In this document: piece by piece, positions 39,839 through 52,400 of the stretch
Layout of the letters: every line of letters begins with the position of its first letter
Numbering within the stretch: the stretch's first letter is position 1
Origin: Mycobacterium interjectum
GTDB lineage: Bacteria > Actinomycetota > Actinomycetes > Mycobacteriales > Mycobacteriaceae
Reading direction: 5' to 3'
Assembly (NCBI GenBank): GCA_002102225.1
Contig: LQPB01000028.1
Location: 62,001-126,000, forward strand
Length of the DNA stretch: 64,000 bases
Made by a program: the position numbers and the translations under genes
The notes under the pieces: model-generated
Database searches by the model: none
What the model saw: the letters and a program-made list of their open reading frames with translations, nothing else
What the model was told of the DNA's origin: nothing

Positions 39839-39963
39839 CCATGTCCGCCGCAAATCAACCGCGCCCACCACCCCGAAGAACTGTTGCGCGGAGACTCCGA
39901 CCCACCCGACGAGGACGACGGTTGAGGGCCGCGCCGGAAAGGGCCGCGTGGCACACTGAACGC

Positions 39964-40565
39964 GTGCCGCCGCACCGCGACCTCGCCGCGTTTAACGATC
40001 GGGCGCCCGAGTACGACCGCGGGTGGCGGGGTCGGCTGCACCATGAGATCAGCGACCGCACCGCCGATCTGGCGGCCGCGGCCGTCGCTTCTCCCGGCAG
40101 CGTGCTGGACGTGGGATGCGGAACGGGCCATCTGCTGCGCACCCTGGCCCGCCGCTTCCCCGGCGCCCAACGGCTCTGCGGCATCGACGCCGCACCCCAA
40201 ATGATCGCGACGGCAAGCGCTTTCGGCGGCGACGATCGGCTGAGCTTCGCCGTCGGGGTGGCCGAACGGCTTGGGTTCCCGGACGGCACCTTTGACCTCG
40301 TGGTCAGCACGACATCATTCGATCACTGGACCGATCAGCGGGCGGGGCTGGCCGAATGCGCCCGGGTGCTGCGCGCCGGCGGCCAGCTGGTGCTCGTCGA
40401 CCAGTTCTCGTGGTGGCTGCTGCCGACCATCGCGACCAGCCGTCGCGGCAAGGCCCGCACTCGGGGCCGCGCCACGGTTCTGCTGCGGCAGGCCGGGTTT
40501 GCGTCCCCGCGCTGGCACCGGCTCTACGCCGTGATCATCAACGCCGTCACGGCGACCACACCGGG

Positions 40566-40569
<4 letters not shown>
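39964..40569 (+). CDS. Class I SAM-dependent methyltransferase
   Basis: A 201-residue methyltransferase. The SAM-binding motif VLDVGCGTGHLL is near residue 47, GIDAAPQMI supplies the acidic residue after the second strand, and FDLVVSTTSFDHW follows. The GTG at 39964 is chosen since the methyltransferase fold begins there; the frame stays open upstream to 39835 with unrelated arginine-rich sequence. The substrate is unknown. Its stop overlaps that of the convergent SDR gene. Confidence 0.82.
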
Positions 40570-43224
<2,655 letters not shown>

Positions 43225-43225
<1 letters not shown>

Positions 43226-44340
43226 TGCTCGGACCGCTGGACGAGTTTCCGCTACATCAGGTTCCGCGGCCGATCGCCTGGGCCGGCTCCTCGGACCGCA
43301 ACTTCTACGACCGCTCGTACTTCAACGCCCACGACCGCACCGGCGACATCTTCGTCATCAGCGGCATCGGCTACTACCCCAACCTCGGCGTGAAGGACGC
43401 GTTCTTTCTCGTCCGCCGCGGTGACACCCAGACCGCGGTGCACCTGTCGGACGCGATCGACCAGGACCGGCTCAACCAGAATGTCAACGGCTACCGGATC
43501 GAGGTCAGCGAACCGCTGCGCAAGCTGCGCCTGATTCTCGACGAAACCGAGGGCATCGCAGCCGATCTCAGCTGGGAGGGCCTGTTCGACGTCGTCCAGG
43601 AACAGCCGCACGTGCTGCGGTCCGGCAACCGGGTGACCCTGGACGCCCAGCGGTTCGCCCAGCTCGGCAGCTGGAGCGGCCGCATCGCGATCGACGGCGA
43701 GGAGATCGCCGTGGACCCCGCGACGTGGCTGGGCAGCCGCGACCGGTCCTGGGGCATCCGGCCCATCGGCGAGCCCGAGCCGGCGGGCCGGCCCGCCGAC
43801 CCGCCGTTCGAGGGCATGTGGTGGCTCTACGTACCGATGGCCTTCGACGAGTTCGCGATCGTGCTGATCATTCAGGAGGAGCCCAACGGCTTCCGCTCGC
43901 TCAACGACTGCACCCGGGTCTGGCGCGACGGCCGGGTCGAGCAGCTGGGCTGGCCGCGGGTGAGAATCCACTACCGGTCCGGCACCCGCATCCCGACCGG
44001 GGCGACCATCGACGCGACCGCCCCCGACGGTACCCCAGTGCACTTCGACGTCGAGTCCAAGCTCCCCGTCCCCATCCACGTCGGGGGCGGCTACGGCGGC
44101 GACTCGGATTGGCTGCACGGGATGTGGAAGGGCGAAAAGTTCGTCGAGCGGCTGACTTACGACATGACCGACCCGGCCATCGTCGCGCGGTCGGGCTTCG
44201 GCGTGATCGACCACGTGGGCCGCGCGGTGTGCCGCGACGGCGACGGCGATCCGGTGGAGGGCTGGGGTCTCTACGAACACGGGGCGCTGGGCCGCCACGA
44301 CCCGTCGGGCTTCAAGGACTGGCTGACGGTGGCGCCCTAG
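43225..44340 (+). CDS. Conserved protein of unknown function (Rv3169-like)
   Basis: A 371-residue, largely beta-strand protein with many Trp and Gly residues (SWEGLFDVV, DRSWGIRPIG, PFEGMWWLYVPM) and no catalytic motif I can name. It resembles lipocalin-like or tocopherol-cyclase-like hydroxyneurosporene synthase folds in its repeats, which is only a suggestion. It corresponds to Rv3169 and is translationally coupled to the Rv3168-like kinase, so the two probably act together on a lipid or terpenoid. Confidence 0.82.
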
Positions 44341-44353
44341 GGCTGCCACGCGG

Positions 44354-45349
44354 CTAGCGCAACTCGCGCAGTTCGTCCACGATCTCCGAGAGCGTCTGCA
44401 GCCCGATCGGCGACGGTTGGTAGAGGCACACGGTGTCCGAGACGCCCTCGACGCGATCGCGGATGTGGGCGGCGATCTCCTTGGGCGTGCCGCAGGCCGC
44501 GATGGTGTGCAGCACCTCGTCGTCGATCAACTCGCCCATCTCCTGCCAGCGGCCCTGCTTGGACATCGCGTTGAGTTCGGGCTGCAGGTCCTCCCAGCCG
44601 TGCGCGGCCAGCACCGGCCGGTACGCCGGGGTGGACCCGTAGAAGGCCAGTAGCCGCCGCGTGGCCGCGTGATCCCCCGCGTCCGAGCCCGCCGACACGA
44701 TGATCTCGGGGATGATGGCCAGCTCCTCGGGCCGCCGGCCACCGGCCCGCAGGCCGTCGCGCACCGCCGGCATGGTGGCCTCGTGCAGAAATCGCTTGGT
44801 TCCGAACGGCATCACCAACAGGCCGTCGGCGTGCTCGGCGGTGGCGCGGGTCAGCCGCGGACCGAGGGCTCCGACGTAGATCGGCGGCGGGCCATAGGGA
44901 TTGGGGCCGGGGATGAACGTCGGCGTCATCAGCGTGTGCCGGTAGTAGTCGCCGCGAAAGTCCAAGCGGCCGCCCGTCTCCCAGGCCTCGAAGATCGCAC
45001 GCAGGGCCGCGATCAACTCGGTCATGCGGGCCACCGGATGCTCGAACTGCGCGCCGAATCGCTTTTCGATCTGTGGGCGGATCTGGGTGCCCAGGCCGAG
45101 GAAGAATCGCCCGCCGCTCAGCAGCTGGTGATCGTTGGCCTGGTGGGCCAGGTGTATCGGATTGCGTGGAAACGCGATGGCCACGTTGGTCATCAGGTCC
45201 AGTCCGCCCACGGTGGCGGCCAGCGTCAGCGGGGCGAACACGTCGTGCTGACCCTCGAAGGTGGCCACACCGCTGGCCCCGGCGTCGCGCAGCGCCCGCG
45301 CGCGCTCGACGGCATCCACCGGCCCGTACAACGCGGTGAAGACTTTCAT
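44354..45349 (-). CDS. F420-dependent LLM-class oxidoreductase
   Basis: A 331-residue luciferase-like monooxygenase-family protein of the F420 type. Typical segments are TNVAIAFPRNPIHLAHQANDHQLLSGGRFFLGLGTQ (near residue 55) and a barrel end with LYQPSPIG. F420 enzymes reduce or oxidise a wide range of compounds; the substrate cannot be read. It is divergent from the amine oxidase gene with 78 bp between the starts and convergent with the Rv3169-like gene. Confidence 0.88.
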   Translation of the reverse strand: MKVFTALYGPVDAVERARALRDAGASGVATFEGQHDVFAPLTLAATVGGLDLMTNVAIAFPRNPIHLAHQANDHQLLSGGRFFLGLGTQIRPQIEKRFGAQFEHPVARMTELIAALRAIFEAWETGGRLDFRGDYYRHTLMTPTFIPGPNPYGPPPIYVGALGPRLTRATAEHADGLLVMPFGTKRFLHEATMPAVRDGLRAGGRRPEELAIIPEIIVSAGSDAGDHAATRRLLAFYGSTPAYRPVLAAHGWEDLQPELNAMSKQGRWQEMGELIDDEVLHTIAACGTPKEIAAHIRDRVEGVSDTVCLYQPSPIGLQTLSEIVDELRELR

Positions 45350-45427
45350 CGGCTACCTGAGCACCTACTTAGACGGGCAATGGAAATTTATCCTACGAAA
45401 CCGTCGAAATGCGGTTGACTAGGGGAC

Positions 45428-46774
45428 GTGACGAAGCCGCCGCCGGTTGTCGACGTGGTCGTGGTCGGTGCCGGCTTTGCGGGGCTGTCCGCGGCACGCG
45501 AGCTGACGCGGCAGGGCCATGACGTGCTGGTGTTCGAGGGCCGCGACCGCGTGGGCGGCCGGTCGTTCACCGGCAGCGTCGCCGGGCTGCCCGCCGATCT
45601 GGGCGGCACCTTCGTCGGCCCGACCCAGGACGCCGTCCTGGCGCTGGCCGCCGAGCTGCAGGTCCCGACGATCCCGACCCACCACGACGGCAAGAACGTC
45701 ATTCACTGGCGCGGGTGGGCGCGTCCCTACCACGGCACCATCCCCAAACTTTCGCTGACCGGGCTGCTCGACATCGGCCGGCTGCGTTGGCAATTCGAGA
45801 GGATCGCCCGCGGCGTCCCGGTGGCGGCGCCGTGGGACGCGCGCCGCGCGCGCGAACTGGACGGCATGTCGCTGGGCGGCTGGCTGCGCTCGGTGCGCGC
45901 CACCGCCTCCTCGCTCGACCTGATGGCCATCGTGGCCCGCGTGACGTGGGGCTGCGAACCCGACGAGGTGTCGATGCTGCACGCCGCCCGGTATGTGCAC
46001 GCCGCCGGGGGGCTGGACCCGCTGCTCGACGTTGAAAACGGCGCCCAGCAGGACCGCTTCCCGGGCGGCACCCAGCAGATCGCCGAGGCGGCGGCCGCCG
46101 AACTGGGCGCGCGGGTGGTGCTGAACGCCCCGGTGCGGCGCATCGAGCGGCACGGCTCGGGGGTCACGGTGACCACCGACGCCGGTTCGGCCGAGGCCGG
46201 CTTCGTCATCGTCGCGATACCGCCGGCCCATCGGGCATCGATCGAGTTCGCTCCCCCGCTGCCCGAGGAGTACCAACAGCTCGCCCGCCATTGGCCGCAG
46301 GGCCGGCTCAGCAAGGCCTACGCGGCCTACGAGACGCCGTTCTGGCGCGCCGACGGGTTCTCCGGGCAGGCGCTTTCCGACCAGGGCCCGGTGTTCATCA
46401 CCTTCGACGTCAGCCCGCACGCCGACGGTCCGGGGGTGCTGATGGGCTTCGTCGACGCCCGCGCCTTCGACTCGCTTCCCTCCGAACAGCGCCGCCGCGA
46501 CGCGCTGCGCTGCTTCGCCTCGCTGTTCGGCGACGAAGCGCTCAAACCCCTGGACTATGTCGACCAACGTTGGGGCACGGAGGATTTCGCGCCGGGCGGT
46601 CCGACGGCGGCGGTACCGCCCGGGTCGTGGACACGGTTCGGGCGGTGGCTGCGCGAGCCGGTTGGCCCGATCCACTGGGCCGGCACCGAGACCGCGGACG
46701 AGTGGACCGGGTTCCTCGACGGCGCCGTGCGGTCCGGCCAGCGGGCGGCGGCCGAGATCACCGCCCTGCTATGA
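45428..46774 (+). CDS. aofH: Flavin-containing amine oxidase (AofH, Rv3170-like)
   Basis: A 448-residue FAD-dependent amine oxidase. The dinucleotide motif [34 protein letters not shown] starts at about residue 11, and the C-terminal FAD segment [27 protein letters not shown] is normal. It would oxidise amines to aldehydes with release of hydrogen peroxide and ammonia. It corresponds to Rv3170. No signal peptide is seen. The start is GTG. Its stop lies five bases from the convergent hydrolase stop. Confidence 0.9.
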   Translation: MTKPPPVVDVVVVGAGFAGLSAARELTRQGHDVLVFEGRDRVGGRSFTGSVAGLPADLGGTFVGPTQDAVLALAAELQVPTIPTHHDGKNVIHWRGWARPYHGTIPKLSLTGLLDIGRLRWQFERIARGVPVAAPWDARRARELDGMSLGGWLRSVRATASSLDLMAIVARVTWGCEPDEVSMLHAARYVHAAGGLDPLLDVENGAQQDRFPGGTQQIAEAAAAELGARVVLNAPVRRIERHGSGVTVTTDAGSAEAGFVIVAIPPAHRASIEFAPPLPEEYQQLARHWPQGRLSKAYAAYETPFWRADGFSGQALSDQGPVFITFDVSPHADGPGVLMGFVDARAFDSLPSEQRRRDALRCFASLFGDEALKPLDYVDQRWGTEDFAPGGPTAAVPPGSWTRFGRWLREPVGPIHWAGTETADEWTGFLDGAVRSGQRAAAEITALL

Positions 46775-46779
46775 GCCTG

Positions 46780-47754
46780 CTATGAGCTGATCCGGCGCAC
46801 CCGCGCGTCGTGGGTCACCGATTCCACCAGCGCCCGCAGGTGCCGGTTGACCTCGCGCGGCTGTTCCAGCATGGAGCAGTGCCCGCCGGGCAGCTCGACC
46901 AGCCCGACGACGTTGGGCGCGGTGCGCGCGATCCGCCGCGACTGGTCGATCGGGGTCAACCGGTCGCGTTCGCTGCCGATCACCAGCGTCGGCACCGTCA
47001 ACCCGTCCAACTCCAGATGCCGGGAGCCCAGCGCGTCGACGAGCATCTTCGCGCACCCGCCGCGCCCGGCCGGCGACGTCTGCGCGAACAGCTCGTAGAC
47101 CGCCCGCCCGGCGCCCGGGTCGGCGCCCTGGCCGACCGCGAGCATCGCGACCACGTAGCGGCTGGGGATCCGGGCCGCGGCCGGCACCCGAAACCCGCCG
47201 AAGGCGGTGATCAGGCCGCGGGCGGCGAGGACTCGCGCCTCGGAAAACCCGCGCAACTCCCGGGGTACCGACAGCAGTTTCACCTGGCGCACCAGATCGC
47301 CGGTGGTGGTGTTGATCAGCGCCACGGCGTCGGCGCGCCGGCGGACCCTGTCGCGGTAGTGCGCCGACCAGGCCGCGATGGTGATGCCGCCCATCGAGTG
47401 GCCGGCCAGCACCGCGCGCTCGTGGGGCGCCAATGTCGCCTCCAGCACCGAATCCAGATCGGAGGCAAGGTGTTCGAGGCTGTAGCCGCCGCGGCGCGGG
47501 ACGCCGCTTCGTCCGTGGCCGCGATGGTCGAACGCGATGACCCGGTAGTCGGTGGCCAGGTCGCGGATCTGGTGCGCCCAGGCCCGGATCGCGCAGGTGA
47601 TGCCGTGCGTGAGCACGATCGGATAACCGTCGGGTGGCCCGAAAACCTCTGCGTGCAAAGGGGTTCCGTCGACCGCGGGCACGGTCACCGCGTGGCTTGG
47701 CGGCAGTTCGTCGGGGAGCCGCTCACCCGTCCGATTCGATGACACAACACTCAT
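46780..47754 (-). CDS. Alpha/beta-hydrolase (Hpx-like, Rv3171c)
   Basis: A 324-residue alpha/beta-hydrolase. The nucleophile is in LAGHSMGG near residue 112, the acid in IGSERDRLTPID and the histidine in GGHCSMLEQP. Rv3171c is annotated as a non-haem haloperoxidase, but such proteins are generally hydrolases. The ATG at 47754 is chosen because AAGGGGG lies five bases upstream; an in-frame ATG at 47781 is less well placed. A -10-like TACACT lies on the minus strand at 47805-47810. Confidence 0.86.
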   Translation of the reverse strand: MSVVSSNRTGERLPDELPPSHAVTVPAVDGTPLHAEVFGPPDGYPIVLTHGITCAIRAWAHQIRDLATDYRVIAFDHRGHGRSGVPRRGGYSLEHLASDLDSVLEATLAPHERAVLAGHSMGGITIAAWSAHYRDRVRRRADAVALINTTTGDLVRQVKLLSVPRELRGFSEARVLAARGLITAFGGFRVPAAARIPSRYVVAMLAVGQGADPGAGRAVYELFAQTSPAGRGGCAKMLVDALGSRHLELDGLTVPTLVIGSERDRLTPIDQSRRIARTAPNVVGLVELPGGHCSMLEQPREVNRHLRALVESVTHDARVRRISS

Positions 47755-47902
47755 CGCCGCCCCCTTCGAACGCGGCCCCATCGCCGCACCCCGGATGTAG
47801 GCGAAGTGTAGCCCCCACTGAACGACGAACGGGTGAAAACGGCCCATTACACGCCGCCAATTCGGGCACGGTCGTGCAACAACTTGTGAGACGCTGACAG
47901 CC

Positions 47903-49264
47903 GTGAACCCGATGTCCCGTCGGGAGTTACTCGCGGCGACGACGACGCTGGTCGGCGGCGGTCTGGCGGCGGGGTGCGCACCGGGTCCCCCGGCCGGCAC
48001 CCCGCCCGACGGTAAGGCGGTGCTCGTGGTCGGCGCCGGGATGGCCGGCCTGTCCGCCGCACGCAGCCTTGCCGACGCGGGATGGCCGGTGCGCGTCATC
48101 GAAGCCCGCGACCGCATCGGCGGGCGGGTGCACACCAACCGCGACTGGGGCGTGCCGCTGGAGATGGGCGCGTCCTGGATCCACGGCACCACCGACAATC
48201 CGCTGATGGAGCTCGCGCACCACGCGCGGGCCGAGCTGGTGTCCACCGACTACTACGGGTGGGCGAAACTCGCGGTCGATCCGCGACTTTCCCCGCTGGA
48301 CTACGACCCGGAAGCATGGCGCACCTTCGTGCGACGGGCCCGCGGACACGTCGACTCCGGCAGCCTCGGCGCCGCCGTGGACGCCGCGGCCACCCGCGCG
48401 GAGCTTTCCGATTCCGACCGCGCGCAGTTGGGTTTCTACATCACCACCGAGATCGAGAACGAGTATGCCGCCAGCGCGGACCAGTTGTCCGCCAACACCT
48501 TTGACCACGGCGACTACTCCGACGGCGACCAGGACGTCGTCACGAGCGGCTACGACGCCCTGCCACGGCTGCTTGCCGAGGGTCTGCAGATCCAGCTGAC
48601 GACGCCGGTCACCGCGATCGCGCGACGCGACAACTCCGTCGTCGTGCGCGCCGGAAACCGCTCGTTCGAGGGCCCGGCCGCGATCGTCACCGTCCCCCTG
48701 GGTGTCCTGAAATCCGGTGCGATCGCGTTCGATCCGCCGCTTCCCGACCCGCAACTGCGCGCCGTGAACGCGCTCGGGTTCGGCGTCTTGTCCAAGAGCT
48801 TCTTCCGTTTCAGCCGGCGAAGCTGGGACGTCGAGAATGCCTTCTACCAGTACATCGGGACCGAGCCGGGCACCTGGTCGCAATGGTTTAGCCTGCCCAG
48901 CGCCGCGGGACCAATCATGTTGGCCTTCAACGCCGGTGACCGCGGCCGGTGGGCGGAGGCAGCACGACCCGCCGAGTTGATGGCCAGCGCCCTGCCCATC
49001 GCTCGTCGGCTGTTCGGCGGCGACGTCTCACCGATCGAAGTCCGAAGCTCGGCTTGGGCCGTCGACCCCTATACGCTCGGCTCGTATTCGTTCCATGCCC
49101 CCGGTTCCGGCCTTGACGACCGGCGCCGGCTGGCCGAACCGATCGGCGAACGGCTTTACCTCGCGGGTGAGGCGGTCGGCACCAACAATCCGGCCACCGC
49201 GACCGGCGCCGTGGTCAGTGGCCGCTACGCCGCTGGCCAGTTGATGCGCCGATTGAGCGGCTGA
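47903..49264 (+). CDS. FAD amine oxidase with Tat/lipoprotein signal (polyamine-oxidase type)
   Basis: A 453-residue flavin amine oxidase. The N-terminus SRRELLAATTTLVGGGLAAGC combines a twin arginine with a lipobox (LAAGC, Cys25), so it is probably exported folded and lipid-anchored outside the membrane. The FAD motif VLVVGAGMAGLSAARSLA starts near residue 40, and the end has LYLAGEAVGTNNPATATGAVVSG. It is related to but clearly distinct from the cytosolic AofH 1 kb away. Substrate is probably a polyamine or similar amine; this is inferred. The start is GTG. Confidence 0.86.
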   Translation: MNPMSRRELLAATTTLVGGGLAAGCAPGPPAGTPPDGKAVLVVGAGMAGLSAARSLADAGWPVRVIEARDRIGGRVHTNRDWGVPLEMGASWIHGTTDNPLMELAHHARAELVSTDYYGWAKLAVDPRLSPLDYDPEAWRTFVRRARGHVDSGSLGAAVDAAATRAELSDSDRAQLGFYITTEIENEYAASADQLSANTFDHGDYSDGDQDVVTSGYDALPRLLAEGLQIQLTTPVTAIARRDNSVVVRAGNRSFEGPAAIVTVPLGVLKSGAIAFDPPLPDPQLRAVNALGFGVLSKSFFRFSRRSWDVENAFYQYIGTEPGTWSQWFSLPSAAGPIMLAFNAGDRGRWAEAARPAELMASALPIARRLFGGDVSPIEVRSSAWAVDPYTLGSYSFHAPGSGLDDRRRLAEPIGERLYLAGEAVGTNNPATATGAVVSGRYAAGQLMRRLSG

Positions 49265-49271
49265 CGGTCCG

Positions 49272-49718
49272 CTACGTGCGCTCCAGGGCGTCGGCGCAGG
49301 CGTCGAGGATGGCAGCGAAGCTCGAACGCAGCAGCCGCCGGCTGACCGCCTCCAACAGCTTTCCCCCGGCCCGGGCCGGATGGGTGTAGTTGGTCAGCCA
49401 GTCCACGCGCGTGCCGTCACCCGCGGCGGTGAACGTCAACGTGCCGCCGTCATGGTTGAACGGCGGGAAGGATCGGACGATGAGGTATGAGTAGCTTCGC
49501 GGCCGGTCGTAGGCGGTGATCTCCTCCCGGAACCAGGTGCCGACCCCGAGCACCTCGCGCACCGCGCCCGCCTCGTGCGTCGGCGACTCCTTGGCGTAAC
49601 CGGCCCGCAGAACCAGCGGGGCGGCGGCCAGGTTCCGCGGGTCGGCCAGCCAGTCGAAGACCTGCTGCGCGGGTGCGGCGATTGTTCGCTCCAAGTGAAT
49701 CCGAACCATGCGAGACAT
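49272..49718 (-). CDS. SRPBCC-family (polyketide cyclase/START-like) protein
   Basis: A 148-residue protein of the SRPBCC fold. It opens with VRIHLERTIAAPAQQVFDWLADPRNLAAAP, the classic start, and contains LTFTAAGDGTRVDWLTNYTHP. These proteins bind hydrophobic ligands. ATG codons at 49718 and 49709 are both plausible; neither has a strong ribosome site. It is convergent with the amine oxidase gene, seven bases apart. Confidence 0.82.
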   Translation of the reverse strand: MSRMVRIHLERTIAAPAQQVFDWLADPRNLAAAPLVLRAGYAKESPTHEAGAVREVLGVGTWFREEITAYDRPRSYSYLIVRSFPPFNHDGGTLTFTAAGDGTRVDWLTNYTHPARAGGKLLEAVSRRLLRSSFAAILDACADALERT

Positions 49719-49889
49719 GCTAGTCGCGATCCAGTTGATGGTTCGTCGCCACCGGGATTGCACGCCAACGGAATACCCGCGCCGGGTCCCGCTCCACCAC
49801 GCCCACCGAGAACCGTTGGCCGCCAACAGCGGCTACCGCCGGGTGTACGGCCGAAGCCCGCACACCACACCTGCGCGCGAATGATGGCC

Positions 49890-50963
49890 CTATGTCGCCC
49901 CTTTCAAGGTAGCGTGCGGGCTCTGACCGTAGGTCCGCCGGTAGAGCGCCGCGAACCGGCCGGTGTGCGTAAAGCCCCAACGACGGGCGATCTCGGAGAC
50001 GGTGCCGTTGGGCGGCTCCCCGGTGATCAGGTCGTCGTGCGCGCGCTGCAGCCGGACGCGACGCAGGTATTCCGTGGGGGTGGTATCGAGTTGGCGCCGG
50101 AAGAGGTACTGCACAGCCCTGGGCGTCAAATGCACCGCGGCCGCGATGTCGTTGATGCTCACCTCGCCGGCCGCGTGCCGGTGGATGAAGGCCACCGCGT
50201 CTCTCAGCGTCTCGGGCAGCCCGGGATCGCCGGCCGAGTGCGGCTCGCTCACGCTGGACGGATAGCACTCGAGCAGCGCGCCGGCCAGCAACGGGCCGAT
50301 CGCCGCCGCGATCAGGGGTTGCCGGGCGGTGTCCGGCGCGGCCAGGGTGGCGGTCGCGTAATCCAGCGCGCGATTCCACGCGCGCACCGCGTCGGGCGGG
50401 CGTGGCTGCCAATTCAGGAAGCGGATCTGGCGGGAGGGCGGCGCGCGCCAGCCCTCGGCGGCCGTGTGCAACGCCTCCGGCGCGATGGTGACCACGTCGA
50501 ACCGCGCATCATTGACCCGCAGGGCGCACGACATGCCGTGGGCTACCAGGATCGGCCAATCCACATGCGGGAACGGGCCCCCCGTCACGGTCAGCGACCC
50601 CGCGCGGGGCTGGATCACGACGACCGTGTCGGCGGGCGGGATTTCGAAGACCAATTGGCCCTCAGCCGACACCTCGTCGAGCACCACCGAACCAGTCGCG
50701 CAGCGCCGGTGGAGGACGGCCGAGCGGCTCGTCGACCCAGTGACCCGCCAGCCCGGCGTGTATGCCCCGGCAAAAAAACGGCACGCGGCCTCCGGTTCGA
50801 CAGTGCGGAATTGCTCGTACCGCACCGCAGCCGGGCTTCGGGCCGGCCCGCGCTCACGGGCGACGTTCTGACCGGCGGGACGCAGCTCGATTTCGATCGC
50901 ACCGGGTTCACCGGCCACGTGGTCGAGGGCACCCGGCGCCGTGCCGTCCGCGACGGTCGTCAT
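49890..50963 (-). CDS. AraC-family transcriptional regulator
   Basis: A 357-residue regulator. The N-terminal 190 residues form an AraC-binding-like ligand domain (VLHRRCATGSVVLDEV and WPILVAHG), and the C-terminal 100 residues carry two helix-turn-helix units (SINDIAAAVHLTPRAVQYLFRRQL and VSEIARRWGFTHTGRFAALYRRTYGQSP). The start overlaps the glycosyltransferase stop, so the two are expressed together. Its effector is unknown. Confidence 0.88.
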   Translation of the reverse strand: MTTVADGTAPGALDHVAGEPGAIEIELRPAGQNVARERGPARSPAAVRYEQFRTVEPEAACRFFAGAYTPGWRVTGSTSRSAVLHRRCATGSVVLDEVSAEGQLVFEIPPADTVVVIQPRAGSLTVTGGPFPHVDWPILVAHGMSCALRVNDARFDVVTIAPEALHTAAEGWRAPPSRQIRFLNWQPRPPDAVRAWNRALDYATATLAAPDTARQPLIAAAIGPLLAGALLECYPSSVSEPHSAGDPGLPETLRDAVAFIHRHAAGEVSINDIAAAVHLTPRAVQYLFRRQLDTTPTEYLRRVRLQRAHDDLITGEPPNGTVSEIARRWGFTHTGRFAALYRRTYGQSPHATLKGAT

Positions 50964-52192
50964 TGCGCACCCGGGCGGTTGTCAGCGGCCGCCTTGACCG
51001 GTCGTATCACCAAGCCACCCCCTCCGACTGGCGCTGCGGCGGAACAGCTTTGGGGCGCAACCCGCCGATAGATGTTCAGCGCGTCGAGCGCGATCCGGTC
51101 CCAGGCGTAGCGCGACACGGCGCGGCTTCGACCGGCCGCCCCCATGCTCTCGCAGTGGAAGCTCTGTGCGAGCAGGCTTCTCAGCGCCGTGGACACCGCG
51201 GCGGGGCTTTGTTGCGACAGCAGCACCCCGGTGACACCGTCCACCACCGCGTCGGTCAGCACGCCGACCTGAACCGCGACCACGGCCAACCCGCAGGCCA
51301 TGGCCTGCAGTGCCGGCGTCGCCCGCGGTGGGCGCCGGGGCGTGCACACGGCCACGTCGGCAGAGCGCAGCAGCGAGGGCAGCCTGTCCCCGCCGACGGT
51401 GCCGGCCAACCGGACCCGGTCGGATACGCCCAGCTCCGCGGCCAAACGTCCCAGTTCGGCCCGCGCCTCGTCGTGGCGGGGGTTGCCGGCGGCGGTTTCG
51501 GCGAGGACAAGCTCGGCGCCGACAACCCTGGGAAGCGCGCGCATGACGATGTCGAAACCGTTGCATGCCAACGGATTCGGAGCCAGACACAGGATGCGGT
51601 GCAGGCCGTTGCCCGCCGCCTTCGGGCCAACCGGGCTGTATCGCTCGACATCGACGCCGCCGCACAGCAGCGACACGCGCGCTCGACCGCGGCGCAGCCG
51701 GGCCAGCGCGTCGACGTCGGCCGCGCACTCGCCGGTGACCCACGCAGCGGTCCGCGCCAACAGCTGCTCGATGCGTTCGCGCTCGCTCGCATGACCGTCA
51801 CCGGGGGCCGGCCGTGCCGTCACGGCCATCCCCAGGAAACTCTGCACGGTCGGGAGCCGCAGCCGCCGTGCGGCCAGTTGGGCGGCCAACCCGCCCAGCC
51901 AGCCATACGCGTGCACGACGTCGGGCGGATCCCCAGAATCCGCGGCCCACCGGCGCTCGAGCGCGGCCGCCCACTCCCCGACATACGGCAACACCGCGGC
52001 GACCGATGCCGCCGCCGGCGGGCCGACGCGAATCGACCGGGTTCGGCGGTCGTCGTCGGCGTTCGCCGGTCCCCCGCCGTCGCGCCTGACGTACTGCGTC
52101 ACCTCGTGCCCTCGGGCCGTGAGCGCGGCGCAGAGCCGCCACGGGTCGTCGCCTACGAGGTCGTCACCGGTGACGATCGCGATCTTCACCAT
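50960..52192 (-). CDS. Glycosyltransferase, GT4-like
   Basis: A 410-residue glycosyltransferase of the GT-B fold, family 4-like. It opens with KIAIVTGDDLVGDDPWRLCAALTARGHEV, has the domain-two start LCLAPNPLACNGFDIVMRALP and the nucleotide-sugar site region ATPALQAMACGLAVVAVQVGVLTDAV. The ATG at 52192 follows AGGGAG; the frame is open to 52294 but without signals. A sigma-F-like promoter ends about 37 bases upstream. The glycosylated product is unknown. Confidence 0.84.
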   Translation of the reverse strand: MVKIAIVTGDDLVGDDPWRLCAALTARGHEVTQYVRRDGGGPANADDDRRTRSIRVGPPAAASVAAVLPYVGEWAAALERRWAADSGDPPDVVHAYGWLGGLAAQLAARRLRLPTVQSFLGMAVTARPAPGDGHASERERIEQLLARTAAWVTGECAADVDALARLRRGRARVSLLCGGVDVERYSPVGPKAAGNGLHRILCLAPNPLACNGFDIVMRALPRVVGAELVLAETAAGNPRHDEARAELGRLAAELGVSDRVRLAGTVGGDRLPSLLRSADVAVCTPRRPPRATPALQAMACGLAVVAVQVGVLTDAVVDGVTGVLLSQQSPAAVSTALRSLLAQSFHCESMGAAGRSRAVSRYAWDRIALDALNIYRRVAPQSCSAAAPVGGGGLVIRPVKAAADNRPGAQ

Positions 52193-52228
52193 GGCTCCCT
52201 TCGGACAGCCGAGCAACCAAGGAAGTGC

Positions 52229-52252
52229 TACCCGGCCCGACAAAAACGAAAC
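52229..52252 (-). promoter_or_regulatory. Sigma-F-like promoter for the glycosyltransferase-AraC operon
   Basis: On the minus strand GTTT (52252-52249), a 15-base spacer, and GGGTA (52233-52229) match the mycobacterial sigma-F consensus GTTT-N15-17-GGGTA. The predicted transcript would start about 30 bases before the ATG at 52192. The remaining 52253-52400 shows no gene. Confidence 0.55.
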
Positions 52253-52400
52253 GCACCCTTCGCAGCCTTCGTCCGAGGGCCCGGCGTTTCGCATACCGGA
52301 TCTCCCGGCTCACCCCCGGGAGCACCGACGAATGGCCGATTCGCACATCAACCGGCGGATCAGGCCGTCGCGCGGCGGGGGCACCGGCCGCGGGTCGGAA

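Noticed and set aside
46780..48246. Long hydrolase frame starting at 48246
   Set aside because: The part above 47781 overlaps the lipoprotein oxidase on the other strand and has no domain; the AAGGGGG site supports 47754.
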